DNA from: Elusimicrobiota bacterium
GTDB lineage: Bacteria > Elusimicrobiota > Elusimicrobia > UBA1565 > UBA9628
Length of the DNA: 60,483 nucleotides
Direction: 5' to 3'
NCBI GenBank assembly: GCA_027451985.1
Contig: DAIDHS010000015.1
Coordinates: forward strand, 1 to 60,483
The translations under genes and the position numbers were made by a program. The notes under the pieces are model-generated. The model made no database searches and was not told where the DNA came from. It was given only the letters and a program-made list of their open reading frames with translations. Position 1 is the first letter of the stretch; the number at the start of each line of letters is the position of its first letter. This document shows, piece by piece, positions 42,948 through 51,450 of the stretch.

Positions 42948-43630
42948 ATTCCCCAGACGGGGTGCCACTGCGGAATGAGCCGCACGTCCTTTAAGAGCGC
43001 GCGGGCTTGGCGGAGAAACCCCAGGACGACACGCGGCTCCGCCGGGAGGACGTCTTCCCGCGCGGTCGCCGGCTGGAGCACGAGCGGGATTTTGAGCGAG
43101 GACTCCTGCATGAGCCGGATGACTTGGCGCCATTCGGCGGGAGTCGAACGGGAAGTCAGAACAACCTTGACGAAGGTTTTTTCCGGAGCGATCCGCAAAA
43201 ATTCCAGGTGTCGGCTCCAGAGCTCCTCGCCCGTCGCGGAGGGCAGCTTCACGTCCATGGCCACCGTGTCGCACAGGGAGGCGATCTTCTCGAGAGCCTG
43301 GGGCATCGTCCCGTTGGTTTCCAGATAATTCTTGAGGCCGGCGCTCCGGGCCCAGGCCATGATATCCTCGAGGGCCGCTCGGTGCACCAAAGGTTCGCCT
43401 CCGGTCCAAGAGACGGCGGCGTGGGGGCGTTCGCGGTTTAGCGCCAGCACGGCGTCCTTGATTTTTTCCGCGCTCCACGGCTCGCCCGAGCTCATGGGGA
43501 TGGTGTTGGGCTCATCACAGTAGTCGCAGCGCAGGTTGCAGCCGCCCAGGCGGACGAAAATCTGCCGCTGGCCCAGGCGGGGTCCCTCGCCTTGCAAAGA
43601 GGAAAACACTTCGACGACGCGGGGCTTCAT
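42941..43630 (-). CDS. queE: 7-carboxy-7-deazaguanine synthase
   Basis: A 229-residue radical-SAM enzyme that converts carboxy-tetrahydropterin to CDG in the queuosine/preQ0 pathway. It opens M-K-P-R-V-V-E-V-F-S-S-L-Q-G-E-G-P, typical for QueE, and has the 4Fe-4S motif C31-N-L-R-C35-D-Y-C38 (C-x3-C-x2-C), then T-G-G-E-P-L and E-T-N-G-T. The ATG at 43630 overlaps the queC stop. Last gene of the glycan/queuosine operon. queD and queF are not in the window. Confidence 0.93.
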   Translation of the reverse strand: MKPRVVEVFSSLQGEGPRLGQRQIFVRLGGCNLRCDYCDEPNTIPMSSGEPWSAEKIKDAVLALNRERPHAAVSWTGGEPLVHRAALEDIMAWARSAGLKNYLETNGTMPQALEKIASLCDTVAMDVKLPSATGEELWSRHLEFLRIAPEKTFVKVVLTSRSTPAEWRQVIRLMQESSLKIPLVLQPATAREDVLPAEPRVVLGFLRQARALLKDVRLIPQWHPVWGMP

Positions 43631-44307
43631 GCGGCGGGGTCCGCGAAGCCCGCTTCGGCAAAGCCCTTGGCGCGGAGTTTGCAGGAGTCGCACCGGCCGC
43701 AGGGCCCGGCCAGGCCCGCGTAGCAGGACCAGGTCAGGCCCACGGGCACGCCCAGGCGCCGCGCCAAGCGCGCGATGTCGGCCTTGTCGAGTCTTAAAAG
43801 CGGGGCCAGGATTTTCACGGGCTTGCCCTCGCTGCCGCGGCGCGTGCCTTGCCGGAACACGGAGCGGAAGGCGCGGTAGAAGGCCGGGCGGCAGTCCGGG
43901 TAACCGCTGAAGTCCACGGCATTGGCGCCGATGACGACGGCCTCGGCGCCCCAGGCGTCGGCCAAGGAGACGGCCAGGGCGAGGAAAATGGTATTGCGAC
44001 CGGGGACGTAGGTCGAGGGGATTTTTCCCCGGCCGATGCGGGAGAGCGGCGTGCGGGGCAGGCTCTTGCGGCACCCGATGAGAGAGGAGACGTCCAGCCA
44101 GGGCAGGCTCAGCCGCACCTCATGCAGCGGCGTGCGCGCGGCCTTGGCGATTTTGCGCGCGGCGCGAAGCTCTTTATGGTGGCGGTGGCCGTAGGCCGCC
44201 GAGAGGGCCACGCAGCGGTATCCTCGGTTCAAGGCCCAGTAGAGGCAGGTGGAGGAGTCGAGCCCTCCGGAGAGAAGCACCACCGCCAGTGGTTTTTGCG
44301 CGGCCAC
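43627..44307 (-). CDS. queC: 7-cyano-7-deazaguanine synthase
   Basis: A 226-residue ATP-dependent enzyme turning CDG into preQ0. The PP-loop S13-G-G-L-D-S-S is followed by Y-G-H-R-H, the P-G-R-N-T-I-F segment, and the zinc site C-Y-A-G-L-A-G-P-C-G-R-C-D-S-C near the C terminus. I use the GTG at 44307, one base after the preceding stop; longer reading is the shadow of the exonuclease gene. It overlaps queE by four bases. Confidence 0.94.
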   Translation of the reverse strand: MAAQKPLAVVLLSGGLDSSTCLYWALNRGYRCVALSAAYGHRHHKELRAARKIAKAARTPLHEVRLSLPWLDVSSLIGCRKSLPRTPLSRIGRGKIPSTYVPGRNTIFLALAVSLADAWGAEAVVIGANAVDFSGYPDCRPAFYRAFRSVFRQGTRRGSEGKPVKILAPLLRLDKADIARLARRLGVPVGLTWSCYAGLAGPCGRCDSCKLRAKGFAEAGFADPAA

Positions 44308-44308
44308 G

Positions 44309-44893
44309 TCAGGAGGGCCGCCGCAGGCCCGCGCGGCGCAGGCACCACTCGCTGAGCTCGTCTGGGTCTTTGGGAATCGCCTCGTAGCGCCCGAGCTGCG
44401 CACGGAAAACCTCCGCCGAGGCGCGCGCGTCGGCCTCGGCGCGGTGGGCGCTTTCAAGGGTCTTGCCGCAGTAGAAGCGGTAAGCCGCCTCCAGGGTGCG
44501 GGGTTCCATCTTGTGGTAGATGGTCAGCGCGTCGAACATGCGCCGCCCGTCGGTTGAGAAAAAATATCCCGCGCGGGAAAATTCCGAGGACAAGAGGGGG
44601 ACGTCGTACTTCAAGATACCGAAGCCTCCCAGATCGCAGTTCTCCAGAAACTTAAACGCGTCCGCTGCCAACTGGGTGAACGCCGGGCTTTGCGCAACCA
44701 TCTCGTCGGTGATGCGGTGGATGGCCATGGCAGCCTTGGGAATGGGCTGCTGCGGGTTGACCAGCGAGCCGAAGAATTCCTCCCGGCCGTTCGGGAAGCG
44801 CTTTAAAAATGCGATCTCAACGATGCGATCCTGATAGGGAGATATTCCCGTGGCTTCTAAATCCATGAAAACGATTGGCCGGTCGATGAGCAT
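44309..44893 (-). CDS. DEDDh-family 3'-5' exonuclease
   Basis: A 194-residue exonuclease-fold protein like DnaQ/RNase T. ExoI is F-M-D11-L-E13-A-T-G; ExoII is G-F-G-I-L-K-Y-D-V-P-L-L; ExoIII is S-A-H-R-A-E-A-D-A-R-A-S, whose His and Asp complete the D-E-D-D-h set. DNA or RNA substrate cannot be decided. It is embedded in the glycan/queuosine operon with a four-base gap upstream and one base downstream. Confidence 0.85.
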   Translation of the reverse strand: MLIDRPIVFMDLEATGISPYQDRIVEIAFLKRFPNGREEFFGSLVNPQQPIPKAAMAIHRITDEMVAQSPAFTQLAADAFKFLENCDLGGFGILKYDVPLLSSEFSRAGYFFSTDGRRMFDALTIYHKMEPRTLEAAYRFYCGKTLESAHRAEADARASAEVFRAQLGRYEAIPKDPDELSEWCLRRAGLRRPS

Positions 44894-44897
44894 GCGG

Positions 44898-45353
44898 CTA
44901 ATTTTTGGCCGGAGCCGGCGCGGCCTTCGCCTTCGGGGCGGTTTTCGCGGGCGTCGCGGCGGACGGCTCCGGGGGAAGCGGCGGCGGAACGCACTGGAAC
45001 ATGATGTGGTGGTATTTCTCCAGATCGTAGTGCTGGATGCCGAACTCGGCGTCCGTCTGCAGGTCTCCGCCGTTGTAGGGCACCGTCGCGTCGGTGTGTA
45101 CGAACTCGTCGATGATCTTGAGGCCCATGTCCTTGCAGACTCGGTGCATGCGGAAAAACGCCGCTCGGCGGCGCGCCGCGATGACCGGGCCCCAGCCCTC
45201 CGCCGAATAGCGGATTTCGCCGCCTCCCGGGATGATGTAGCCGACCTGGGGGACGGGGCCCTTTTGAGGCGCGGTTTCCTGGACCATCTCGGTCACGCAG
45301 CCGCAGAGCGCCAGAGGAAAAACGAGCAGCAGGGCGGTTCGCTTGGACGGCAT
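44898..45353 (-). CDS. Small lipoprotein of unknown function
   Basis: A 151-residue lipoprotein. The signal peptide ends in the lipobox A-L-C-G-C (lipidated Cys near residue 18). The mature part has a compact domain with three further cysteines, a G-G-G-E-I-R-Y-S segment, and a Pro/Ala/Lys-rich tail. GTG at 45356 and ATG at 45353 are both possible; I use the ATG. Spacing to the neighbours is 15 bases upstream and four downstream, so it belongs to the same operon. No family recognised. Confidence 0.7.
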   Translation of the reverse strand: MPSKRTALLLVFPLALCGCVTEMVQETAPQKGPVPQVGYIIPGGGEIRYSAEGWGPVIAARRRAAFFRMHRVCKDMGLKIIDEFVHTDATVPYNGGDLQTDAEFGIQHYDLEKYHHIMFQCVPPPLPPEPSAATPAKTAPKAKAAPAPAKN

Positions 45354-45368
45354 CACGACTGATTATAG

Positions 45369-46733
45369 CTATTTGAGCGGGCGGAGCTCTTCGGAGCCGT
45401 GCTCCGGATCCGCCGCGGCTCGTCCCGAGAGCCTCTCGGCGCAGCGCTTGCCGTCGAGGAGGGTTTCCTCCATGAAGGAGTACTTCCAAGCCCCGTAGCG
45501 TCCGATGGACTCGATGCCGGACTTCTTGAAGTGCGCGAAAATGCGTTGCATGGCCGGTCCGCGGTTGAAATCGTAGACGACATAGGCGCAGGGGATAGGC
45601 TTCCAGAGCTTGACAGGGATTTTATCCGAATCCTTCAAGAGCCCGCAGGACACTAGGCTCCTAAGAACGGCGGGCTCGAGGCGGGCGAGGTTGACCTTGT
45701 CCCCGGCTCGGGCGGAAAACTCGATGTAGAGCGAACTGGTTCCTTTTGGCGCGGCCGAGGTGGAGAAGTTGCTGTAGAAACCAACGCGGTAGAAGGGAAA
45801 CCGCTTCTCCGGGAAATAGATCCAGTGTTTGTCCGAGACCCGCGGCCGGGCGACGCCCAGGTTGAGGCAGTAGACCGAATTGCAGCGCAGCTTGGCTGCG
45901 GCCTCGCGCACGCCCCGGGGCCAGGGTCCGGCCAGGGCGATGAAATCCTTCAAGGGAAGCGTGTTGACCAGCCGTTCGTAGGCTACCTCCCCAATTCCGC
46001 GCACAGTCGCGACGCGCTCGCGCAGGTCGACCGTGAGAACGGGGGAGCTTAAGCGCAGTTGCCCGGGCACAAGCCTCGCGGCCAGGGCGTCGGCCAGAGC
46101 CTGGCTGCCGCCGCGCTTGGGATAACGGAAGACCGCATTGTAGCCGAAGGCCGTGGTCTGCTCCAGGAGGGCTCCGCGCAGGACCTCCGAAGCCCTGGGC
46201 TTGGGCACGAAGCGGCCCTGCCACTCCGTGGTTAGGCGCGAGAGCGGGGTGCGCCAGAGCTTTTCATTGTAGGGGAGCATGAAGCTACGGCTGATGCCTT
46301 TGCCGAAGGTGGCCAAGGACCAGTTTTTGAAGGAGGGCCGCTTAGCCAGGCGCGGCGGACGGTGCACGGTTTTCAGGAACTCCGCGACGCAGCCGTCCGC
46401 AACGCGCTCGGGGAGGCCGTAAGTGTTGGCCTGGAAAGGGTAGCGCGTGTAGGCACCGTGAGAGTAAATCCAGGACGAGCGGTTGAGCACCCGCAGGTTG
46501 CCGGCGAGCAGGGATTCGATGAGTCGCTGGCCGTAGGGATCGTGCAGGTGGATCAGGTGCCCGGTCTGGTCGAAGGTGAAGCCGTCCTGCGTGGTGGAGC
46601 CCGCCGTGCCGCCGGGCGCGGCGTTTTTTTCCACGACTAGGGAGTCCCCGTCGGAGAGGGCGTTTAAATGGTATGCGGCCGAAAGGCCCGCTAGGCCGCC
46701 GCCCAAAATGAGAGTTTTGGTCTTAAGCGCCAC
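45369..46733 (-). CDS. FAD-dependent amine-oxidase/UGM-like protein
   Basis: A 454-residue flavoprotein. The N-terminal Rossmann motif L-G-G-G-L-A-G-L-S-A-A-Y and the following E-K-N-A-A-P-G-G-T-A-G are those of the NAD(P)-binding_8/amino-oxidase superfamily (protoporphyrinogen oxidase, UDP-galactopyranose mutase, desaturases). The tail shows G-R-Y-G-A-W-K-Y and M-E-E-T-L-L-D-G, a pattern of mutase-like members in polysaccharide clusters. With WecA-like and glycosyltransferase genes upstream, a nucleotide-sugar or lipid-sugar role is more likely than haem synthesis. GTG start, four bases after the upstream stop. Confidence 0.75.
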   Translation of the reverse strand: MALKTKTLILGGGLAGLSAAYHLNALSDGDSLVVEKNAAPGGTAGSTTQDGFTFDQTGHLIHLHDPYGQRLIESLLAGNLRVLNRSSWIYSHGAYTRYPFQANTYGLPERVADGCVAEFLKTVHRPPRLAKRPSFKNWSLATFGKGISRSFMLPYNEKLWRTPLSRLTTEWQGRFVPKPRASEVLRGALLEQTTAFGYNAVFRYPKRGGSQALADALAARLVPGQLRLSSPVLTVDLRERVATVRGIGEVAYERLVNTLPLKDFIALAGPWPRGVREAAAKLRCNSVYCLNLGVARPRVSDKHWIYFPEKRFPFYRVGFYSNFSTSAAPKGTSSLYIEFSARAGDKVNLARLEPAVLRSLVSCGLLKDSDKIPVKLWKPIPCAYVVYDFNRGPAMQRIFAHFKKSGIESIGRYGAWKYSFMEETLLDGKRCAERLSGRAAADPEHGSEELRPLK

Positions 46734-46737
46734 CGCT

Positions 46738-47781
46738 TTACTCGCGCATGGCCACGCGCGCGAGCGCCCGGCTTAAAAGGAGGATTTCCGCCGCCAGCAT
46801 CAGGTAGAGGCAGAGCGCCCACACTTCGCTCAGCGCCGTGGCCAAGAACGCGCAGATCCCCAACACCGCCGCCGCGCCGGCCGCCATGGCGACGATTTGC
46901 CGGCGGGAGTAGCCCATGCGCTCCAGGCGCAGGGCGAAGTGATCGTTGGAGCCTAGGAAAGGAGAGAGCCCCTTCTTGATGCGCAGGGCCATGACGAAGA
47001 GGGTGTCGTACATGGGCACCAGCAGGATGATGAGCGGCGCGTAGACGCCGAGATTGTTGACCTTGCTGTAGTGCGTGCCCAACGAAACGGCCGAGAGCAG
47101 GAATCCGGCCAGCAGGCTGCCGCAGTCGCCCATGAAAATCTTGCGCTTGGCGGAGAAATTCCAGGGCAAAAAGCCGGCCGCCGCGCCGGCCAGCGATGCG
47201 GAGGCGAAGTTGACGTAAAACTCGTTGCGCTGGAGGGAAATGAAAAGGAACGCCAGGGCGGAAATGGCAGCCTGGCTGGCGCTCAAGCCGTCCATGATGT
47301 CGATGATGTTGAAGGCGTTGGTGATGCCCACGATCCAGACCAGGGTCAGCGCTTCGGCGACGTAATCTGGCTTGATGAAATGGATGCGGAAGCCGAAAGC
47401 CAGGAGCACCGCCGCGGCCGCGGCCTGCACGGCGAACTTGGTCTTGAACCCCAGGCCGCGCGGCTTCTTCAAATCGTCGACGAGGCCCAGCAGGAAGACC
47501 AGGGTGCCGCCGATGAGGAGCCCGCGCAGGCTTCGGAGCGTGCCGGTTGGGAAACTGGTTGCGAATCGCAGGGAAACCAGCGTCGCGGCGAAGGCGCAGT
47601 AAAGGGCCACGCCGCCCAGCGCCGGAGTCGCGGTCTTGTGCGTCTTGAGCGCGGAGGACGGGGTGTCGTAGAGCCCCAGCTTCGCCGCCGCGAAGCGGAC
47701 CGCGGGCGTCAGCAGAAAGGATATCCCGGCCGCGATTACTCCGGCGCCGGCATAAAGCTCCCAGTAGGCGGCGGTTTTCAT
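46738..47781 (-). CDS. WecA/TagO-type sugar-1-phosphate transferase
   Basis: A 347-residue polytopic enzyme of the polyprenyl-phosphate N-acetylhexosamine-1-phosphate transferase family (WecA, TagO, MraY). Key cytoplasmic motifs are H-K-T-A-T-P-A-L-G-G, the catalytic L-G-L-V-D-D-L, N-A-F-N-I-I-D-I-M-D-G-L and F-M-G-D-C-G-S-L-L. It lacks the peptide-recognition features of MraY, so it probably starts a surface glycan on undecaprenyl phosphate. Gaps of four bases on both sides tie it to the operon. Confidence 0.88.
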   Translation of the reverse strand: MKTAAYWELYAGAGVIAAGISFLLTPAVRFAAAKLGLYDTPSSALKTHKTATPALGGVALYCAFAATLVSLRFATSFPTGTLRSLRGLLIGGTLVFLLGLVDDLKKPRGLGFKTKFAVQAAAAAVLLAFGFRIHFIKPDYVAEALTLVWIVGITNAFNIIDIMDGLSASQAAISALAFLFISLQRNEFYVNFASASLAGAAAGFLPWNFSAKRKIFMGDCGSLLAGFLLSAVSLGTHYSKVNNLGVYAPLIILLVPMYDTLFVMALRIKKGLSPFLGSNDHFALRLERMGYSRRQIVAMAAGAAAVLGICAFLATALSEVWALCLYLMLAAEILLLSRALARVAMRE

Positions 47782-47785
47782 GACA

Positions 47786-49771
47786 CTAGCGGCCGGTTGC
47801 CGTTCGTATCGCCAGCACGGCGCAGCCGGGCGCGCGATAAAGCTGGGTCAGGTAGCGGGAGAGTCCCGCAAAGTTCCGGCGGCCTTGCGCGGTGAGCGTC
47901 CCCAAGCCGGCGCCCAGGCGGCGGGATTCTTCCGGCACGACCAGGAGGCTGGAAAATCCCTCGCCCTTGAGATCCGAGGCCAGGGTCGAGGCATTCGGGG
48001 CCTTGTTCGCCAAAACGATGTATGGATTGTCGCCGTAAATGGTCGACGCGACGTGAGCCGGGCGGACGTAGTAGCTGCGTTGCTCTCCCACGAGCAAAAT
48101 CTTATCATTTTGCCCGGAATGGGCCGACGCGTAGGCCGCGCAGGGATAGTAGGCCAAGCGCTCGGAAAGAAATTCTCGCCGGCTCTGCGTTCCGAGGAGC
48201 ACGCCCGCGCTTTGGAATACGCCCAACTGCACGAAGAAAAATAAGAAAAGATTGCCGGCGGCGAGCAGGCCGACCGCGGCGGCCAAGATCGAGCGGCCCG
48301 ACTTGGAGGAGGATTCCCATATTCCGTAAACGCCCGCCGCCGCGAGAAGGCAGAGTAGGGGCAAGATAGCGATGAGAAAGCGCAGGGCCGCGGCCGTGAG
48401 AATCCAGACCAGGAAATAGGCCGCGCAAAAACCCGTTAAGGCGCGCCAGAACTTGCTTTTGCGTCCAACCCACGCGCCGACGGGGGCAAACCAAAAAACA
48501 ACGGGCCAGCCGAGCGTTCCCAGGACATCCATCCCGCCGCCGAAGGGCGATGCGCCGCCGCGGAAAAGGCGCGGCAAAAATAGCAGGGCGTTCTTGAGTG
48601 CCGCTCCGGCGTGCCGGTATTGGCCCAGGATTTGGAAATAAGCCGCTGCGGCCCGGGCGTCTGCAGGATTTTTAAGCGCGAAGGCACCGGTGAAGAACGG
48701 AAAGAAGGGATCGCCGCAATTGATGAAATTTTTGATAAGCCAGGGCGCAAACGGAATCGTTGCGGTGAGGGCGTAGACGGCCGCATCTTTGAGTTTGGCG
48801 CCGCGCTCCCTGAGCCCGGCTGCGGCCCTCCAGAGCAGAACGGCCTCGAAAATGGCCGCGGCGGCTCCAGCGTAATAGCGCGTTCCCAAAGCCAGCCCGG
48901 TGAACAGGCCCGAGAGCAGCAGCCAGCCGCGCGAACCGGGCCGCCTTTCTCCGCCTTCGCATGAGCGCAGGAAGCACAGCGCGGCGGCCGTCATCCAAAG
49001 CATGGCCAAGGGTTCCACATAGGCCGCCGAGGACAGCAGCATGGCGGCGGGATGGCCTAGGAGCAGCAGACAGGCGAGAAGCGCGCAGGACAGCGGCGCC
49101 TCCAGCTTGCCCATCTCAAAAATCCACCAAGCCGAGAGAGCCAGCGACAGCCACATGAAAAGGTGCGCGAGCGCGTCCGAGCGCAGCAGGAGAGCGACGG
49201 CGAAGAGCATCTCCCCGTTCTGGGGAAAGCGCGCATAGATGGGACTCGCGGCCCCGGCGAAGGAGCCCGTGCGGATGTAGGCCTGAGGGAGGGCCAGGTG
49301 ATAGACCAACGGGTCGTACTGATGGGGCGGGACCAGGCAGGCCAGAAAGATCAGGCCCAGCAGTGCGGCCATCGCTACCACAGCCAAGGGGCGCTCCCGC
49401 AAGAGATTGCGGTTGGCGGGAAGCGATGAGAGCGCCGCGCGCATTTCTGTCCAGCCGAAAATCCAGAATAAGGCGAGGGCCAGCGAGACGGTCCAGCCGC
49501 GCAGGAGATGCGCGGTGGCCAGGGTAAAGACGGAAAGGCTCAATATCCCCAAGCCCAGCGTCGCGCCGACGAGGGTTTTCTGCGACTCGCTGAGGTCGGA
49601 GGGGCCCAGACTGGAGAGGACCAAGCGCCCCGCGCCGGTAACGATGAGCGCTAGGAGCGATATTTCCGCGCCCGCCAGGGCCACTCCGTAGAAGGGGCGC
49701 CAGAATCCAGACAGGACGGCCAGGGCGAAAGCCAAACTCAAGACTGCAGCGGCTTGAGGCCAGCGCGTCAT
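47786..49771 (-). CDS. Polytopic GT-C/GT39-like glycosyltransferase
   Basis: A 661-residue membrane protein with a dozen or more hydrophobic helices. The segment [15 protein letters not shown] after the first helices is typical of GT39-like dolichyl- or undecaprenyl-phosphate sugar transferases. A soluble C-terminal part (about 570-661) follows. The ATG at 49771 overlaps the upstream stop (ATGA); the longer in-frame TTG start is unlikely. It probably adds a sugar delivered by the upstream GT2 product. Acceptor unknown. Confidence 0.75.
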   Translation of the reverse strand: MTRWPQAAAVLSLAFALAVLSGFWRPFYGVALAGAEISLLALIVTGAGRLVLSSLGPSDLSESQKTLVGATLGLGILSLSVFTLATAHLLRGWTVSLALALFWIFGWTEMRAALSSLPANRNLLRERPLAVVAMAALLGLIFLACLVPPHQYDPLVYHLALPQAYIRTGSFAGAASPIYARFPQNGEMLFAVALLLRSDALAHLFMWLSLALSAWWIFEMGKLEAPLSCALLACLLLLGHPAAMLLSSAAYVEPLAMLWMTAAALCFLRSCEGGERRPGSRGWLLLSGLFTGLALGTRYYAGAAAAIFEAVLLWRAAAGLRERGAKLKDAAVYALTATIPFAPWLIKNFINCGDPFFPFFTGAFALKNPADARAAAAYFQILGQYRHAGAALKNALLFLPRLFRGGASPFGGGMDVLGTLGWPVVFWFAPVGAWVGRKSKFWRALTGFCAAYFLVWILTAAALRFLIAILPLLCLLAAAGVYGIWESSSKSGRSILAAAVGLLAAGNLFLFFFVQLGVFQSAGVLLGTQSRREFLSERLAYYPCAAYASAHSGQNDKILLVGEQRSYYVRPAHVASTIYGDNPYIVLANKAPNASTLASDLKGEGFSSLLVVPEESRRLGAGLGTLTAQGRRNFAGLSRYLTQLYRAPGCAVLAIRTATGR

Positions 49772-50505
49772 GACTTGGGCGAGAAGCGCCTGAGGCGGAG
49801 AACTCCCATGCGGCAAAGAAGATATTGGGACAGGACCAGGAGGGTGGAGAGACCGTAGACTACGCTACGGCGGAAGTTGATGGAGGAGGCTTCTGGAAAG
49901 TAGCGCGTGGAGACCGGCACGTCGCCGATGCGGAATCCGCAGGCCGAAGCTTGGAGGAGAAACTGCTGATCGAAGACGAAGTCATCCGAGTTTTCGTCCC
50001 AGCGTACGGTCTCGAGCACCTTGCGCGAGTAGGCGCGCAGGCCCGAGTGCCATTCGCCCAGATTTTGGCCGGTCAGCAGGTTCTCGAAGACGGTGAGCAG
50101 GCGGTTGAATAGGTATTTGTAGTGCGGCATTCCGCCGGCCAACGCTTCCGCGCGCGTACGGATGCGATTGCCCAGCACCACGTCGCATATGCCGGAGGAG
50201 ATGATTCGGGCCATGATGGGCGCCAGGCGCGCGTCGTACTGGTAGTCGGGGTGGATCATGATGACGACGTCCGCGCCCCGCCGCAAGGCCTCGGCGTAGC
50301 AGGTCTTCTGGTTGGCCCCGTAGCCGCCATTTTTCTCGCGCACGATGACGGCCAAGCCCAGGGAGCGCGCGACCTCCGCAGTCTTATCCCTGGAAGCGTC
50401 GTCGACTAAGATGATTTCCGAGACCGTTCCCGGAGGAATGTCGCGGACCGTTTTTTCCAGCGTCCTTTCCGCGTTGTAGGCGGGCAGGACGGCGATGATC
50501 TTCAC
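49768..50505 (-). CDS. GT2 polyprenyl-phosphate glycosyltransferase
   Basis: A 245-residue GT-A fold transferase like DPM1/GtrB. The N-terminal V-L-P-A-Y-N-A-E, then V-D-D-A-S-R-D-K-T, the [10 protein letters not shown] segment, [12 protein letters not shown] (the D-x-D-like metal site here reads H-P-D) and [10 protein letters not shown] are family landmarks. One C-terminal hydrophobic helix is present. It likely charges a lipid phosphate with sugar for the next gene. The GTG at 50505 has GGAG upstream. First gene of the eight-gene operon. Confidence 0.88.
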   Translation of the reverse strand: MKIIAVLPAYNAERTLEKTVRDIPPGTVSEIILVDDASRDKTAEVARSLGLAVIVREKNGGYGANQKTCYAEALRRGADVVIMIHPDYQYDARLAPIMARIISSGICDVVLGNRIRTRAEALAGGMPHYKYLFNRLLTVFENLLTGQNLGEWHSGLRAYSRKVLETVRWDENSDDFVFDQQFLLQASACGFRIGDVPVSTRYFPEASSINFRRSVVYGLSTLLVLSQYLLCRMGVLRLRRFSPKS

Positions 50506-50534
50506 CGAAGCTCTCCGGCAATCATGCAGGGGCA

Positions 50535-50563
50535 AGTATACCTCTGCCGGCGGCGCGGATCAA
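50535..50563 (-). promoter_or_regulatory. Promoter of the glycan/queuosine operon
   Basis: Minus-strand TTGATC, 17-base spacer and TATACT in a 70-base gap. The predicted leader to the GTG at 50505 is about 23 bases and includes GGAG. Confidence 0.65.
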
Positions 50564-50575
50564 ACGGAGGCGCGC

Positions 50576-51364
50576 TCAGGGCCGCCCGGAAACCTTCCAA
50601 ATGCGTTCGCACTGGGCGCGAGTGAGCGCGTTGCCTTGGGCGGCGTTTGGCGAGCCGTAGCCCAAAGGCCGGTACATTAGATTCCCCGAATCGGACTGAG
50701 CGTGCAGGTGGGCCGAACTTTCCGTCAGGATGTGGACCATCTCGTGCGGCAGAGTGTAAACGTCGCCGCCCATGGCTTCCCGCGCCTTCTCAAAGATGAA
50801 GAAAGTGCCCAGGGCTTGTCGGCGCAAGGACGCGGGAGCGGCCGTTTTGACCTCGGCGACGTAATCGACCGGGATGGAGGTTCCCGCCTCGTTCGGATCT
50901 TCGGAATCCCAGGACAGGTAAAAGGCGGTCAGGGCGTCCGCGTCTTTGGCCCGGTATCGCGAAATCAAGTCGCGTTCGTCCTTAGAAAATACGGGAGAGT
51001 CCTCGTCCGTTTGGAGGTTGCACCGCCCATCGGGCAAGCTGAATCTCGGGTATGGCGCCGAGGGGACCGCAATTTTAAGCCCGCACTGCGACAGGGTTTT
51101 TTGGGCGCGGGCGATGTCGGCTGAAACCTGCGCATCGCTGATGCCGGAGCCGGCGCAAACGTAGGGAACGAGCCGAACCACGCCGCCGGAACCGATGAAG
51201 CGCGGCTCGGCTTGGTTTTGGGCGTCGGCGGCTTTGAGCCGCGCCGAGGCGCGTTTGGCTTCGGAGCTTAGGCTGGAGAAGGCTTGGGATAAATCGGGGC
51301 TCTGCCCGGCCCGCGCCGGACCGGTCGCCAAAGACGCGGCCAGAAAGATTAGGAGCGCCTTCAT
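50576..51364 (-). CDS. Secreted zinc-metallopeptidase-like protein
   Basis: A 262-residue exported protein. A signal peptide (about 1-19, ending A-R-A) precedes an unassigned N-terminal half with three cysteines. The catalytic region has L-P-H-E-M-V-H-I-L-T-E-S-S-A-H: an HExxH zinc site near residue 207 with a third histidine eight positions after the second. G-N-L-M-Y follows shortly after and could be a metzincin-like Met-turn. Spacing differs from the standard H-E-x-x-H-x-x-G-x-x-H, so a new or divergent subgroup is possible. Transcript predicted leaderless. Confidence 0.65.
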   Translation of the reverse strand: MKALLIFLAASLATGPARAGQSPDLSQAFSSLSSEAKRASARLKAADAQNQAEPRFIGSGGVVRLVPYVCAGSGISDAQVSADIARAQKTLSQCGLKIAVPSAPYPRFSLPDGRCNLQTDEDSPVFSKDERDLISRYRAKDADALTAFYLSWDSEDPNEAGTSIPVDYVAEVKTAAPASLRRQALGTFFIFEKAREAMGGDVYTLPHEMVHILTESSAHLHAQSDSGNLMYRPLGYGSPNAAQGNALTRAQCERIWKVSGRP

Positions 51365-51370
51365 AATGTT

Positions 51371-51398
51371 AGTATAGCCGCTCGACCGGAAAAATCAA
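51371..51398 (-). promoter_or_regulatory. Promoter of the metallopeptidase gene, leaderless type
   Basis: Minus-strand TTGATT, 16-base spacer and TATACT, six bases before the ATG at 51364. No ribosome-binding site. Confidence 0.6.
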
Positions 51399-51423
51399 TG
51401 CCGCGGCGGGCGTTTGAGACGGA

Positions 51424-51432
51424 TGCTATACT
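51424..51432 (+). promoter_or_regulatory. Extended -10 promoter of the 51451 gene
   Basis: TGC-TATACT, 18 bases before the ATG. An AGGAAAG ribosome-binding site lies between. Divergent from the leaderless metallopeptidase promoter. Confidence 0.55.
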
Positions 51433-51450
51433 ATATTTAGGAAAGAGATT

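Noticed and set aside
42941-44074. A longer version of queE starting in the queC region
   Set aside because: The extra N-terminal 148 residues are Arg/Pro/Gly-rich out-of-frame reading of queC; QueE proper starts at 43630.
45369-46733. Protoporphyrinogen oxidase (haem synthesis) as the identity of the FAD protein
   Set aside because: The superfamily is shared, but the gene sits inside a glycan operon and the tail resembles mutase-like members; no haem gene is adjacent.
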